Shown here: in pieces, positions 55,514 to 64,000 of the stretch
Numbering within the stretch: the stretch's first letter is position 1
Layout: each line of letters starts with the position of its first letter
Assembly: GCA_964424805.1 (NCBI GenBank)
Contig: CAYRKH010000008.1
Coordinates: forward strand, 1 to 64,000
DNA length: 64,000 nucleotides
Source of the DNA: IDS-8 sp964424805
Lineage (GTDB): Bacteria; Pseudomonadota; Gammaproteobacteria; Steroidobacterales; Woeseiaceae
Reading direction: 5' to 3'
Program-made: the position numbers and the translations under genes
The notes under the pieces: model-generated
Told to the model about the DNA's origin: nothing
What the model saw: only the letters and a program-made list of their open reading frames with translations
The model's database searches: none

Positions 55514-56539
55514 ATGACCCTCAAACAACTCAAATACCTGCTGGGCGTGGTAGATCACGGGCTGAACATCACGACCGCGGCTGAACGCCTCTATACGAGC
55601 CAGCCCGGCATCAGCAAGCAGATTCGACAGCTCGAGCGTGAAGTGGGCGTGCAGCTCTTTTCGCGCAAGGGCCGAAACCTGACGGCGCTGACGCCGGCGG
55701 GAGAGGCCGTGGTCGAGTACGCGCGCAAGATCCTCCGCGACGTGAACAACATCCGCAGTCTCGGCCGGGAGCTCGTTGCCGAAGACGAAGGTACGCTTTC
55801 CATTGCCACCACGCACACGCAGGCGCGCTACGTGCTGCCCGATACGCTGCGCAATTTCCACGAGCGATACCCGCGCGTCAACCTCGAGCTGCACCAGGGG
55901 ACGTCCGAGCAGATTGCGAGCCTTGTGGAGGACAACCGGGTCGACTTCGCGATCGCCACGGAGTCGCGCAATGCCTTTCCCGAGCTCAACCTGCTGCCCT
56001 GCTACCAGTGGGACCGTGTCGTCGTGACGCCGCCCAGCCATCCGCTGGCCACGGGCAACGAGCCACTCACCCTTACCAGGCTGGTGGAGTATCCACTCAT
56101 TACCTACGTGTTCAGTTCCATCGGGGAGTCGTCTTTCCTGAAGGCATTTGCGAGCGAGAACCTCGAGCCCAACGTCGTGTTCACGGCGCGCGATGCGGAC
56201 GTCATCAAGACCTATGTCCGCATGGGCATGGGTGCCGCCGTGATCGCGCCAATGGCCGTGCAGTGCGATGAGCTCGGGGACCTGCGGGCGGTGAGTGCGA
56301 AGGGATTGTTCCCGCGCGTAACGACGTGGCTGGGCGTGCCGCGAGACCGGGTGTTCCGGCGCTACATGGTGGATTTCGTTTCGCTGTTCGCGCCGCACTG
56401 GCCCGTGCACCTGATCGAGCAGGCGGCAACCGCGGAATCCCAGGAGGAAGTGGACCAGCTGGCGGCGGAGGTGGAGCTGCCGCTCAAAAACGGCTGCACC
56501 GAGGGCCTGTCGCCGGAGGTGCAGGAAGCGTCAGCCTGA
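55514..56539 (+). CDS. cysB: LysR-family sulfur regulator CysB
   Basis: About 341 residues. The N-terminal helix-turn-helix begins MTLKQLKYLLGVVDHGLNIT and continues AAERLYTSQPGISKQIRQLE, diagnostic for CysB/Cbl. The effector domain has TTHTQARYVLPDTLRNFHERYP and the TSEQIA segment typical of CysB sulfate/thiosulfate/acetylserine sensing. It activates cys genes when sulfur is limiting. ATG 55514 with AAGGA upstream is preferred; in-frame ATG 55475 falls in the terminator T-run region. It converges with cysH. Confidence 0.94.
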   Translation: MTLKQLKYLLGVVDHGLNITTAAERLYTSQPGISKQIRQLEREVGVQLFSRKGRNLTALTPAGEAVVEYARKILRDVNNIRSLGRELVAEDEGTLSIATTHTQARYVLPDTLRNFHERYPRVNLELHQGTSEQIASLVEDNRVDFAIATESRNAFPELNLLPCYQWDRVVVTPPSHPLATGNEPLTLTRLVEYPLITYVFSSIGESSFLKAFASENLEPNVVFTARDADVIKTYVRMGMGAAVIAPMAVQCDELGDLRAVSAKGLFPRVTTWLGVPRDRVFRRYMVDFVSLFAPHWPVHLIEQAATAESQEEVDQLAAEVELPLKNGCTEGLSPEVQEASA

Positions 56540-56546
56540 CAGGGCG

Positions 56547-57326
56547 CTACACCGCCGACAGGTCGATCTCGTGCAGGCCGCACTCCCGCTGCACGCCGAA
56601 GAACCGTAACTCCCGTTCTCCGCTCACCTCGTGGATCGACCGCGTCGTATGGTGGTCACCAATGCTCAGGTAGCCTTTCTCCCGCAACGGGTGGTAGGGC
56701 AGGCGGTGGCGCTGCAGGTAGCGGTAGACGTCCCGATCCGACCAGTCCGCGATCGGGTGTACCTTCCACCGGTCGCCGGCCCAGTCGAGGTAAGGCGTGC
56801 TCGCGCGGCCGCTGGACTGCGAGCGCCGCAGCCCGGCAAACCAGGTGCCGGCTTCGAGCTCCCGCAATGCCCGCTTCATCGGTTCGACCTTGGCTTCGTC
56901 GTTGTAGGCGGCGATACCCGCCGCGCCCTGCTCCCAGCGCTTGCCGTGGCGCGCTTCCTGCCAGGCCGGTGATACGGACGCGCGGTATACCGCGAGGTTG
57001 AGTCCCAGCCGTTCGGTCAGCTCGTCGACGAAGCGGTAGGTCTCCGGGAACAGGTACCCCGTGTCGATCAGCACGACGGGAATGTCCGGCTTCACGCGTG
57101 ACACCAGGTGCAGCGTCACTGCCGCCTGTGCGCCGAAACTCGAGCTCAGGATGTGGCGCTCGGGCAGGTTCCTGAGCGACCATTCCACGCGCTCCCGCGC
57201 GTTCAGCTTGTCGAAGTTGCGGTTGCAGTGATCGAGGGCGATCCGGCGGCTCTCCTCCTCATCGAGTGCAGCGCTTTCGTGCGGCTTCCAGTTCTCGAAG
57301 CCTGTTTTCAACGCAGGCTGCGGCAT
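56547..57326 (-). CDS. cysH: phosphoadenylyl-sulfate (PAPS) reductase
   Basis: Protein of 259 residues. The PP-loop-like SSSFGAQAAVTLHLV and IDTGYLFPETYRFVDEL are present, and the redox Cys lies in ECGLHEIDL at the C-terminus as in E. coli CysH. The paired cysteines that bind 4Fe-4S in APS reductases are absent, so PAPS is the likely substrate. The start ATG overlaps the cysI stop; last gene of cysJIH. It uses the same donor, PAPS, as the sulfotransferases at 2-5.5 kb. Confidence 0.93.
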   Translation of the reverse strand: MPQPALKTGFENWKPHESAALDEEESRRIALDHCNRNFDKLNARERVEWSLRNLPERHILSSSFGAQAAVTLHLVSRVKPDIPVVLIDTGYLFPETYRFVDELTERLGLNLAVYRASVSPAWQEARHGKRWEQGAAGIAAYNDEAKVEPMKRALRELEAGTWFAGLRRSQSSGRASTPYLDWAGDRWKVHPIADWSDRDVYRYLQRHRLPYHPLREKGYLSIGDHHTTRSIHEVSGERELRFFGVQRECGLHEIDLSAV

Positions 57327-59014
57327 CAGCTTCGCTCCGCCGCGTTGAATACCGTTCGGTCGGCAAAGTCGCCGAACGACTCGCCGCCGTCCCGGTTCCG
57401 TGCAAATTCACCGAACAGCCGGTCCAGCGTTGCAAGGATCTGCTCTTCCCCGGCGTTTTCTTCGGCGAGCCGGTTCATCCGCCAGCCGTGCGCGTCGCCG
57501 CCGAGAAACAGGTTGTAGCGGCCCGGCGCCTTGCCGACCAGCGCGATCTCGGCGAGGTAGGGCCGCGCGCAGCCGTTCGGGCAGCCGGTGATGCGCAGGG
57601 AGATCTCCTCGCCCAGGAGCCCGTGCCGCTCGAGCAGCGCTTCGACGGCAACGGTCAGGTTCGGCAGGTAGCGCTCGGCTTCCGCCATGGCGAGGCCGCA
57701 GGTGGGCAGCGCGACGCAGCTGAGCGCCTGTTGCCGCAGCGGCGAGCCGTTTTGCAGCGCCTGGATCCCGTACTTGCCGAGCAGCTCCTCGATCGCGGGC
57801 CGCCGGGATTCGCTGATGTTGGCGATGATCAGGTTCTGGTTCGGCGTCAGCCGGAAATCGCCTTCGTGGATACGCGCGATCTCGCGCAGCCCGGACAGCA
57901 CCCGGTGCTGCTCGCTGTCCCCGATCCTTCCCGCCGGGACGAATACCGTCACGTGCCAGTTCCCGTGCCGGTCTCGAAGCCACCCGATCCGGTCGCCGCG
58001 GGTCTTGAACTCGAACGGTTCCGGGGGCGCCAGGGTATAGCCGAGGCGCTCGAACAGGGCGTCGCGGAACCAGTCGAGGCCGCGATCGTCGATCGTGTAC
58101 TTGAGCCGTGCCCGCTTGCGGTTGCTGCGGTTCCCGTAATCGCGCTGCACGGCGACAACCTGTTCGGCAACGGCCATGACCTGCTCCACGGTGCAAAAGC
58201 CGATGACGTCGGCTACGCGTGGATACGTGTCCGGCTCGCCGTGCGTGGCACCCATGCCGCCGCCCACCGCCACGTTGAAGCCGGCCAGTGCGCCGTCCTT
58301 CTCGATCGCGATGAAGCCGAGATCGTGCGCGAAGACGTCGACGTCGTTCGAGGGCGGGATGGCAATGGTGACCTTGAATTTTCGCGGCAGGTAGGCATCG
58401 CCGTAGATGGGCTCCCGGTCAGGGGTACCCTCCACGCGTTCGCCGTCGAGCCAGATCTCGTGGTAGGCGCGCGTGCGCGGCGCCAGGTGCTCGCTCAGGG
58501 CGACCGCGGTTTTGTAGGCCGCTTCGTGCACGGGCGAGGTTTCGGCCAGCGGCGAGCACATGACGTTCCGGGTGACGTCGCCGCAGGCGGCTATGGTGCT
58601 GAGCAGCGCGTCGTTGATGCCGCGGATGGTTTTCTTCAGGCCCTTCTTGACGATGCCGTGAAACTGGAACGCCTGGCGCGTGGTCATCCGGAGGGTGTCG
58701 TTGCCATACGTCGTGGCAAGCGAATCGAGCGCCAGCCACTGCGCGGGTGTCACGATGCCGCCCGGCATGCGCACTCGCACCATGAAAATATAGGCGGGCT
58801 CGAGCTTCTGCCGCGTGCGCTCGGCGCGGAGGTCGCGATCGTCCTGCTGGTAGAAGCCGTGAAACTTCGAGAGCTTCGTGTCTTCTTCCGCAAGCGCTCC
58901 GGTCAGCGGGTCCTCGAGGCTTGCGACGAGCGTGCCGCGCAGGTAATTGCTGCGCTTCTTGATGCCCTCGACGGCCGACGGTGGCCCGTGCTCGTGCTCT
59001 TTCGCGGCCGTCAT
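57326..59014 (-). CDS. cysI: sulfite reductase (NADPH) hemoprotein
   Basis: About 562 residues. Ferredoxin-like and siroheme domains with TRQAFQFHGIVKKGLK; the 4Fe-4S/siroheme cysteines are in CVALPTCGLAMAEAERYLP and TGCPNGCARPYLAEI, matching E. coli CysI. It reduces sulfite to sulfide with electrons from CysJ. ATG 59014 overlaps the cysJ stop (ATGA); the frame is open further upstream only as antisense-type noise inside cysJ. Confidence 0.95.
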   Translation of the reverse strand: MTAAKEHEHGPPSAVEGIKKRSNYLRGTLVASLEDPLTGALAEEDTKLSKFHGFYQQDDRDLRAERTRQKLEPAYIFMVRVRMPGGIVTPAQWLALDSLATTYGNDTLRMTTRQAFQFHGIVKKGLKKTIRGINDALLSTIAACGDVTRNVMCSPLAETSPVHEAAYKTAVALSEHLAPRTRAYHEIWLDGERVEGTPDREPIYGDAYLPRKFKVTIAIPPSNDVDVFAHDLGFIAIEKDGALAGFNVAVGGGMGATHGEPDTYPRVADVIGFCTVEQVMAVAEQVVAVQRDYGNRSNRKRARLKYTIDDRGLDWFRDALFERLGYTLAPPEPFEFKTRGDRIGWLRDRHGNWHVTVFVPAGRIGDSEQHRVLSGLREIARIHEGDFRLTPNQNLIIANISESRRPAIEELLGKYGIQALQNGSPLRQQALSCVALPTCGLAMAEAERYLPNLTVAVEALLERHGLLGEEISLRITGCPNGCARPYLAEIALVGKAPGRYNLFLGGDAHGWRMNRLAEENAGEEQILATLDRLFGEFARNRDGGESFGDFADRTVFNAAERS

Positions 59015-60801
59015 CAGTAGACGTCCCGCTGGTAGCGCCGCGCGCTTTTCATCGCATTCACGTATTCCTGTGCCTGGTCTTCGCTCACGCCGCGCTCTTT
59101 GCGCACGACATCGACCAGCGCCTGGTGCACATCGCCGGCCATCTTGTTGGCGTCGCCGCAAACATAGAAATGGGCGCCGCGCTCGAGCCATTCGTACAAC
59201 GTACGCGATCGCTCCCGCAGCCGGTGCTGCACGTATACTTTTTCCTGCTGGTCGCGTGAGAATGCAACGTCCATGCGCGTCAGCACGCCGTCCCGTCGGT
59301 AGCGCAGCCATTCGAGCTGGTAGAGGAAATCGCTGGAAAAGCAGCGGTCACCGAACACCAGCCAGTTGTCGCCCTTGTGCCCGTGCTCGAGGCGATGCTC
59401 GATGAATGCGCGGTACGGGGCGACGCCGGTTCCCGCGCCGACCATGACGACCGGCGCGTCGCCGTCGGCAGGCAGGCGAAAGCGATCGTTCGCTTCGACG
59501 AACACCGGCGCTTCAGTCGCGCCGATGAGGAAATTGGATGCGGCGCCCCAGTGCGGCCGTCCGAAATCCTCGTAGCGCACGACGCTCACCGTCAGGTGCG
59601 CTTCGCCGGGGTTGGTATCGGGGCAGGAGGCAATGGAGTAGAGCCGCGGCGTGAGGCGGCGCAGGGCATCGACGAGCTCCTGGGGTTCCCACGGCTTCGG
59701 GTAGTCGGCCAGGAGATCGATAACCTGGCGGGTGTTGAAGAATTCGGTGAGCCGGTCGCGGTTGGACAGGACCTCCTGCAGCTCGTCGTGATGACGGGCG
59801 ACGGTTTCGAGCAACGGCCGGCTGATGACGGTGATCTCCTTGTGCCCGGCGAGCGCGGCGCCGAGCTCCATTTGCTCGTCGTTGACGGCGACTTCGGTCG
59901 CTCCGTCGAGCTTTACGGCCTGGAGCAGCGCCTCGACGAGCGGGGCCGGGTTCTGCGGCACGACGCCCAGCGAGTCGCCGGGCAGGTAGGAGAGCCCGGA
60001 TGACTCGAGGTCCAGCTCGATGTGCCGCACGTCCTTGCCGGAATCGCGGCCGGTGATGCGCTGGTTCAGCGTTATTTCGGCGCTGAACGGGTGTTCGCGG
60101 GTAGGCGTTGCAACCTTTGGAACGGCATGCAGGTGGGCCGACGCGGCTACGGGTGCGGCGAGCTCTTTCGCCGTGCGCGCCGCGTGCTCGACCACGCGCC
60201 CGGCCCATTCCGCGGCCGGCGTATCGAAGTCGAGATCGCAGTCGATGCGCTCCACCACCGCCTTCGCGCCGAGTGCCCGCAGGCGCTCGTCGAGGGCCTG
60301 GCCCATCGCGCAGAAATCCGCATAGCTGGAGTCGCCCAGCGCGAGGACAGAGTAGTTCAGCTGTTCGAGCCGCGGTGCGCGCTCGCCGAACCAGAAGTCG
60401 AAGAAGAGCTCGGTGCCGTCCGGCGCTTCGCCGACGCCGTGCGTCGCGACGACGAACACCGCATTCGACAGCTTGCTGAGCGCCTTGGGCCGATAGTCGC
60501 GCAGGTCCTGGAGCTCCACGCCCAGGCCGGCGCTGCGGGACCGCTCCGCCAGGGATTCCGCGACGCGCCGGCTGTTGCCGGTCTCGGTCGCGTAGAAGAC
60601 GGTCCAGGTATCCGCCGTGGATGCCGGCGCCGGCTGAGGCGCCGGGGCCGCTCCCGCGACCGCCGAGCGGGCCAGTCCGGCAAGGTAGCCGCTGGCCCAC
60701 AGGAGCTGGTCGTAGTCGAAATCCGCCACCGCGCCGCGCAGCGCGTGCAGGTTCTCACCCGCCAGGGGCGGGACAATTTTCGGATTGGGGACAGCAGCCA
60801 A
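59014..60801 (-). CDS. cysJ: sulfite reductase (NADPH) flavoprotein
   Basis: Protein of 595 residues. A flavodoxin FMN domain (TVFYATETGNSRRVAESLAE, about 68-205) is followed by FAD- and NADPH-binding domains with RLYSIASCPD, VMVGAGTGVAPYRAFIEHR and a C-terminal aromatic residue (RYQRDVY). It carries electrons from NADPH to CysI. Start appears to be TTG 60801 with GGAG 9 bases upstream. The first gene of cysJIH; a TTATC-N4-GATAA dyad lies 70-84 bases upstream. Confidence 0.94.
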   Translation of the reverse strand: MAAVPNPKIVPPLAGENLHALRGAVADFDYDQLLWASGYLAGLARSAVAGAAPAPQPAPASTADTWTVFYATETGNSRRVAESLAERSRSAGLGVELQDLRDYRPKALSKLSNAVFVVATHGVGEAPDGTELFFDFWFGERAPRLEQLNYSVLALGDSSYADFCAMGQALDERLRALGAKAVVERIDCDLDFDTPAAEWAGRVVEHAARTAKELAAPVAASAHLHAVPKVATPTREHPFSAEITLNQRITGRDSGKDVRHIELDLESSGLSYLPGDSLGVVPQNPAPLVEALLQAVKLDGATEVAVNDEQMELGAALAGHKEITVISRPLLETVARHHDELQEVLSNRDRLTEFFNTRQVIDLLADYPKPWEPQELVDALRRLTPRLYSIASCPDTNPGEAHLTVSVVRYEDFGRPHWGAASNFLIGATEAPVFVEANDRFRLPADGDAPVVMVGAGTGVAPYRAFIEHRLEHGHKGDNWLVFGDRCFSSDFLYQLEWLRYRRDGVLTRMDVAFSRDQQEKVYVQHRLRERSRTLYEWLERGAHFYVCGDANKMAGDVHQALVDVVRKERGVSEDQAQEYVNAMKSARRYQRDVY

Positions 60802-60870
60802 GACGGGACTCCGGTTCGATCAGAGTCGTAACGCTACTGTTTCGCCGGCTCCCGGTGAATGACCGTTTTC

Positions 60871-60884
60871 TTATCCCCCGATAA
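60871..60884. promoter_or_regulatory. TTATC-N4-GATAA dyad upstream of cysJIH
   Basis: A perfect inverted repeat, TTATC-CCCC-GATAA, lies in the 103-base gap between argH and cysJ. Its position suits an activator or repressor of cysJIH; CysB is the obvious candidate, but the match to known CysB sites is not established. Confidence 0.35.
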
Positions 60885-60904
60885 TCTGCGGCAATACCCC
60901 GCGG

Positions 60905-62089
60905 TCAGCCCCGGAGCCGTGCCGCGATGCGCCGGTAGGCTTCACGGAACGGGATGCCTTCGTCGGTGACCAGCTTGTTCGCCTGCTCGGCGGCGTGCAT
61001 GTCTTCCCCCAGCCGAATCCGCCCGGGGACGAACTCGACGCTGGAGACCACGTAGGCCATGATGTCCACGCTTTCCGCCGCAAGGTCGATGGCGCGAAAC
61101 AGCGGGGGCTTCAGCCGCTGCAGGTCGCGCTGGTAACCGGACGGCAGCTTCGCGGTAATCATCAGCGCCTCGCCCAGGCAGGCATGCGCGGTCGCCGAGG
61201 CTCCCCGTATCAGCTCGAGCACGTCCGGGTTGCGCTTCTGCGGCATGATGGATGAACCGGTCGTGACTTCCGGTGCCAGCTTTACGTAGCCGAACTCCTG
61301 CGTATAGAACAGCAACAGGTCGCTGGCGAGCCGGCCGAGGTCCTGCACCAGCAGGGTGAGCTCGAACAGCAGCGAGCATTCCGCCTTGCCGCGCGACAGC
61401 TGCACGGCGGTGACGGGCTCCTGCGTCGCCGAAAAGCCGAGCGATCGCGTGGTGGCATCCCGGTCGATCGGCAACCCCGGCGTACCGTAACCGGCGGCGC
61501 TGCCGAGCGGGTTCCTGTCGGCGCGCCGCCGGGCAGCCGCCAGGCCGGCGACGTCGTCCTCGAATGCTTCCCGGTAAGCCGCGCTCCAGAGGCGCACGGT
61601 GGAGGGCATTGCCTGCTGCATGTGGGTGTAGCCGGGCAGGACCACCTCGCCCTGCCGCGCCGCGAGTGCGTCCATCGCGTCGCCGAGCCGGCGCGTCCGC
61701 TCGGCGACGTCGTCTGCCGCGTCCAGCAGGTAGAGGCGCAGCGCGGCCAGCACCTGGTCATTCCGTGAGCGCCCGAGGTGCAGGCGCCCGCCGGCCTCGC
61801 CGATCAGGGCGGAGAGCCGGGATTCGAGCGCCGTGTGCACGTCCTCGTCTTCCAGGTCGATGCGCCACTTGCCCTCGGCATGATCCTTCCCGAGTTGCTC
61901 GAGGCCGCCGCAAATGGCGTCACGGTCGGCAACGCTCAGGAGCTTTTGCTCGCACAGCATCCGGGCATGCGCTATCGAGCCCCGCACGTCGTACGGCACC
62001 AGCCTTTCGTCGAGCAGGTGGTCCTCGCCGGCCGTGTACCTCAGCACGCGCTGGTCGAGCGGCAGCCCCTTGTCCCACAACCTCGTCAT
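60905..62089 (-). CDS. argH: argininosuccinate lyase, short form
   Basis: Protein of 394 residues. LHLGRSRNDQVLAALRLYLL, GYTHMQQAMPSTVRLWSAAY and the fumarase-superfamily signature GSSIMPQKRNPDVLELIRG are intact, with the catalytic Ser in the last. It splits argininosuccinate into arginine and fumarate. It is shorter than the usual 430-460 residues, mainly in the C-terminal domain, with no sign of a frameshift. ATGA overlap with argB. Confidence 0.92.
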   Translation of the reverse strand: MTRLWDKGLPLDQRVLRYTAGEDHLLDERLVPYDVRGSIAHARMLCEQKLLSVADRDAICGGLEQLGKDHAEGKWRIDLEDEDVHTALESRLSALIGEAGGRLHLGRSRNDQVLAALRLYLLDAADDVAERTRRLGDAMDALAARQGEVVLPGYTHMQQAMPSTVRLWSAAYREAFEDDVAGLAAARRRADRNPLGSAAGYGTPGLPIDRDATTRSLGFSATQEPVTAVQLSRGKAECSLLFELTLLVQDLGRLASDLLLFYTQEFGYVKLAPEVTTGSSIMPQKRNPDVLELIRGASATAHACLGEALMITAKLPSGYQRDLQRLKPPLFRAIDLAAESVDIMAYVVSSVEFVPGRIRLGEDMHAAEQANKLVTDEGIPFREAYRRIAARLRG

Positions 62090-63024
62090 GCACCCGATCC
62101 GGCCGGGGCCTGCTCCGCGGGCGTCAACGCCGCGATATCGTTGACGATGAGAGTCCCGGTGCCTTCGTTGGTGAAGATCTCGAGCAGCAGGCTGTCGGGA
62201 ACCGCGTAGGAAATAACGTGCACGCGCTTGACGCCGCCGCCCAGTGCCGCATCGATCGCCGTTGCCTTCGGCAGCATGCCGTCGCCGAGCTTGCCGCTGT
62301 CGGCCAGCTTCCGGAGCCCCGCCCGGTCGACGTAGGAGATGAGCGAGCGCGGATCGTTGAGGTCGTCCAGGATGCCGGGCGCCCCCGTTGCAAGGATCAG
62401 CTTCTCGGCCTCGAGCTCCGCCGCGATGGCCGCTGCCACCGTATCGGCGTTGATGTTGAGCAGGTTGCCCTTGGCATCGCAGGACAGCGGGCTGACGACC
62501 GGCATCAGGTCATTGTCGAGCTGCTTCCGGAGGACGCCGGCATCGACCGACTCGATGTCGCCGACGAAGCCGTAGTCGACCTCGCGGCCGCCGCGGCTCT
62601 GCACGGGCGGCCTTTGGGACGCGTGGATGAGCCCGCCGTCGACGCCGCTGATGCCGACGGCCGGTATCCCGAGGTCCCGGCAGGAGGCCAGGATGCGGGT
62701 GTTGATCTGGCCGTTCAACACCATGGTGGCGACGTCCAGCGATGCGCTGTCGGTAACGCGGCGGCCGTCCACGAAGGTCGCGTCCAGCCCGAGTGCCCGG
62801 GCCAGCTTGGTCGACTGGGGCCCGCCGCCGTGTACCAGCACCAGCCTTATGCCCACCTGGTTGAGTATGCCGACCTGTTCCATCAGCGCGCGCGTGGCCT
62901 CGTCGTCGGCGAAGACCTCGCCGCCCACCTTCAGCACGAAGATCTTGCGCTTGAACAGGCGTATGTACGGCGCCGCGTGTTTCAGGGCGGAGACGACGGC
63001 AGCGCGCTCGTTACGCGACTTCAC
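62086..63024 (-). CDS. argB: acetylglutamate kinase
   Basis: About 312 residues of the amino-acid kinase family: APYIRLFKRKIFVLKVGGEVF, LVLVHGGGPQSTKLARALG, LLNINADTVAAAIAAELEAEKLIL and DGMLPKATAIDAALGGGVKRVH. It phosphorylates N-acetylglutamate. No C-terminal GNAT domain is present, unlike the fused synthase-kinase of Xanthomonas. GTG 63024 overlaps the argF' stop (GTGA); the longer frame is antisense-type noise. Confidence 0.9.
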   Translation of the reverse strand: MKSRNERAAVVSALKHAAPYIRLFKRKIFVLKVGGEVFADDEATRALMEQVGILNQVGIRLVLVHGGGPQSTKLARALGLDATFVDGRRVTDSASLDVATMVLNGQINTRILASCRDLGIPAVGISGVDGGLIHASQRPPVQSRGGREVDYGFVGDIESVDAGVLRKQLDNDLMPVVSPLSCDAKGNLLNINADTVAAAIAAELEAEKLILATGAPGILDDLNDPRSLISYVDRAGLRKLADSGKLGDGMLPKATAIDAALGGGVKRVHVISYAVPDSLLLEIFTNEGTGTLIVNDIAALTPAEQAPAGSGA

Positions 63025-64000
63025 TGCGACGCACCGAGCATCTGGTGGAGCACCGCCATCTGGGCCAGCATCCGGTTGCGCGCTTCGTGGATGACGACGC
63101 TTCTCGGGCCGTCCAGCACGCGCTCGGCCACGACCACCCCGCGCCGCACCGGGAGGCAATGCATGAAGCGGCAATCGGCCGCCGCGTTGTCGAACCACGG
63201 GTCATCGACGCACCAGCTCTCCAGCCCCCGCCGCTGTTCGCGTTCCTTCGCCTTTTTGCCGTAGTGCACCGTCGACGACCAGGACTTGGCGTAGATGACG
63301 TGCGCACCCTCCATGGCCTCCCGGCGGTCCGAGGTCTCCCGGACGCGGCCGCCGGATGCCTCCGCCGCATCACTGGCTTTCTTCATCAGGGCTTGCGGCA
63401 GGGCAAAGCCGTCGGGCCGCAGCACGGTCACGTCCATGCCGCGCCTGGCCGCCATGTAGAGCGTCGACGCGGGTACGGCGAGCGGCAGCGCCGACGGGTG
63501 CCAGGCCCAGCTCAGGACGAACTTGCCCCCGTTCGCGGCGATGCCGAGGTCGTCCATCGTCTTCCAGTCCGCGAGGCTCTGGCACGGGTGGTGAATGGCG
63601 GATTCCATGTTGATGTAAGGCGTCTCGATGAGTTCCACCATGGACTTGAACGCCGAGTCCGCGAGATCCGCGGCCAGGTCCTTCCGCTCCGCGAACGCGC
63701 GGATGCCGATGGCATCGCCGTAGGAGGCGATGACCGGCAACGCTTCGTTGATGTGCTCGGCCGCGGCGCCGTCCATGACGATCCCCGGCCGCGTTTCGAT
63801 ACCGTGGATCGACATGTCCGGCGAGATGACGAAGGCGCCGCCGCCGAGGCGCGTCATGGCGGCCTGGAACGACGCCAGGGTGCGCAGTGACGGGCTCAGG
63901 AACAGCAGCGCCAGCACCTTTCCGCTGAGCGCTTGCGGCTCCGGCCGGCTGTCGAGGCGCGTTGCGAGCGCTAGCAGGCCGGCCAGCTCCTCGTTCGAGA
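63021..64000 (-). CDS. argF': N-acetylornithine carbamoyltransferase (5' end outside window)
   Basis: About 326 codons are visible, and the frame continues past the right edge. The carbamoyl-phosphate loop is FLSPSLRTLASF instead of the ornithine-enzyme STRTR. Further matches to Xanthomonas acetylornithine carbamoyltransferase are INMESAIHHPCQ, VIYAKSWSSTVHYG, MHCLPVRRGVVV and IHEARNRMLAQ. It makes N-acetylcitrulline from N-acetylornithine, so arginine synthesis here should run through acetylated intermediates. First visible gene of argF'-argB-argH. Succinylornithine as substrate is possible but less likely outside Bacteroidetes. Confidence 0.88.
   Translation of the reverse strand, partial: SNEELAGLLALATRLDSRPEPQALSGKVLALLFLSPSLRTLASFQAAMTRLGGGAFVISPDMSIHGIETRPGIVMDGAAAEHINEALPVIASYGDAIGIRAFAERKDLAADLADSAFKSMVELIETPYINMESAIHHPCQSLADWKTMDDLGIAANGGKFVLSWAWHPSALPLAVPASTLYMAARRGMDVTVLRPDGFALPQALMKKASDAAEASGGRVRETSDRREAMEGAHVIYAKSWSSTVHYGKKAKEREQRRGLESWCVDDPWFDNAAADCRFMHCLPVRRGVVVAERVLDGPRSVVIHEARNRMLAQMAVLHQMLGASQ

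Noticed and set aside
56547..57326. APS reductase instead of PAPS reductase
   Set aside because: The cysteine pairs that bind 4Fe-4S in APS reductases are missing; only the ECGLH cysteine is present.

Overview
The window is GC-rich bacterial DNA from what looks like a free-living gammaproteobacterium close to the Xanthomonadales/Steroidobacterales. Three things point there: an N-acetylornithine-type carbamoyltransferase in the arginine cluster, a TrpR-like gene heading a complete his operon, and many TonB-dependent receptors and TPR-sulfotransferases. No rRNA, tRNA, CRISPR array, prophage or insertion sequence was seen. Genes are packed tightly, with many ATGA/GTGA stop-start overlaps.

The left half (1-35.8 kb) is mostly accessory and respiratory. 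A hybrid histidine kinase (218-1747, -) diverges from a translationally coupled operon made of a possible 34-residue peptide, two TPR-sulfotransferases and an Lrp/AsnC regulator (1946-6021). Next come a secreted cytochrome c/sugar-dehydrogenase fusion (6160-8496) and a six-gene minus-strand operon (8555-14872) with a tripartite tricarboxylate-type transporter, a Gfo/Idh/MocA dehydrogenase, a DUF993 aldolase-like protein and a sugar isomerase-like protein. That operon has a TetR-type operator at its promoter and a tetR gene upstream. A MOFRL glycerate kinase follows, then an isochorismatase/amidinohydrolase/CocE operon, a siderophore-type TonB receptor, an unknown membrane protein and an MFS transporter. 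From 25.5 to 35.8 kb lie a second TonB receptor, a PepSY membrane protein, a c-type cytochrome and a complete cbb3 oxidase set (ccoNOQP, ccoH-like, ccoI, ccoS), with an FNR/Anr box between the cytochrome and ccoN.

The right half (35.8-64 kb) is an amino-acid biosynthesis block: nei-proA-proB (-), gltB-gltD-proC (+), a TrpR-like regulator with hisGDCBHAFI (+), cysG (-), cysB (+), cysHIJ (-), and argH-argB-argF' (-, running off the right edge). Glutamate made by GltBD feeds ProB/ProA/ProC; CysG makes the siroheme used by CysI; CysJIH reduce PAPS and sulfite under CysB.

The most striking non-coding signal is upstream of cysB. A 25-codon leader ORF with three consecutive cysteine codons lies behind a sigma70-like promoter and is followed by a strong intrinsic terminator 40 bases before cysB, which is the layout of a cysteine-responsive attenuator. 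A second signal is a promoter-proximal box repeated with identical internal spacing upstream of two distant genes (6070-6131 and 20684-20745), possibly targets of the Lrp-like regulator.
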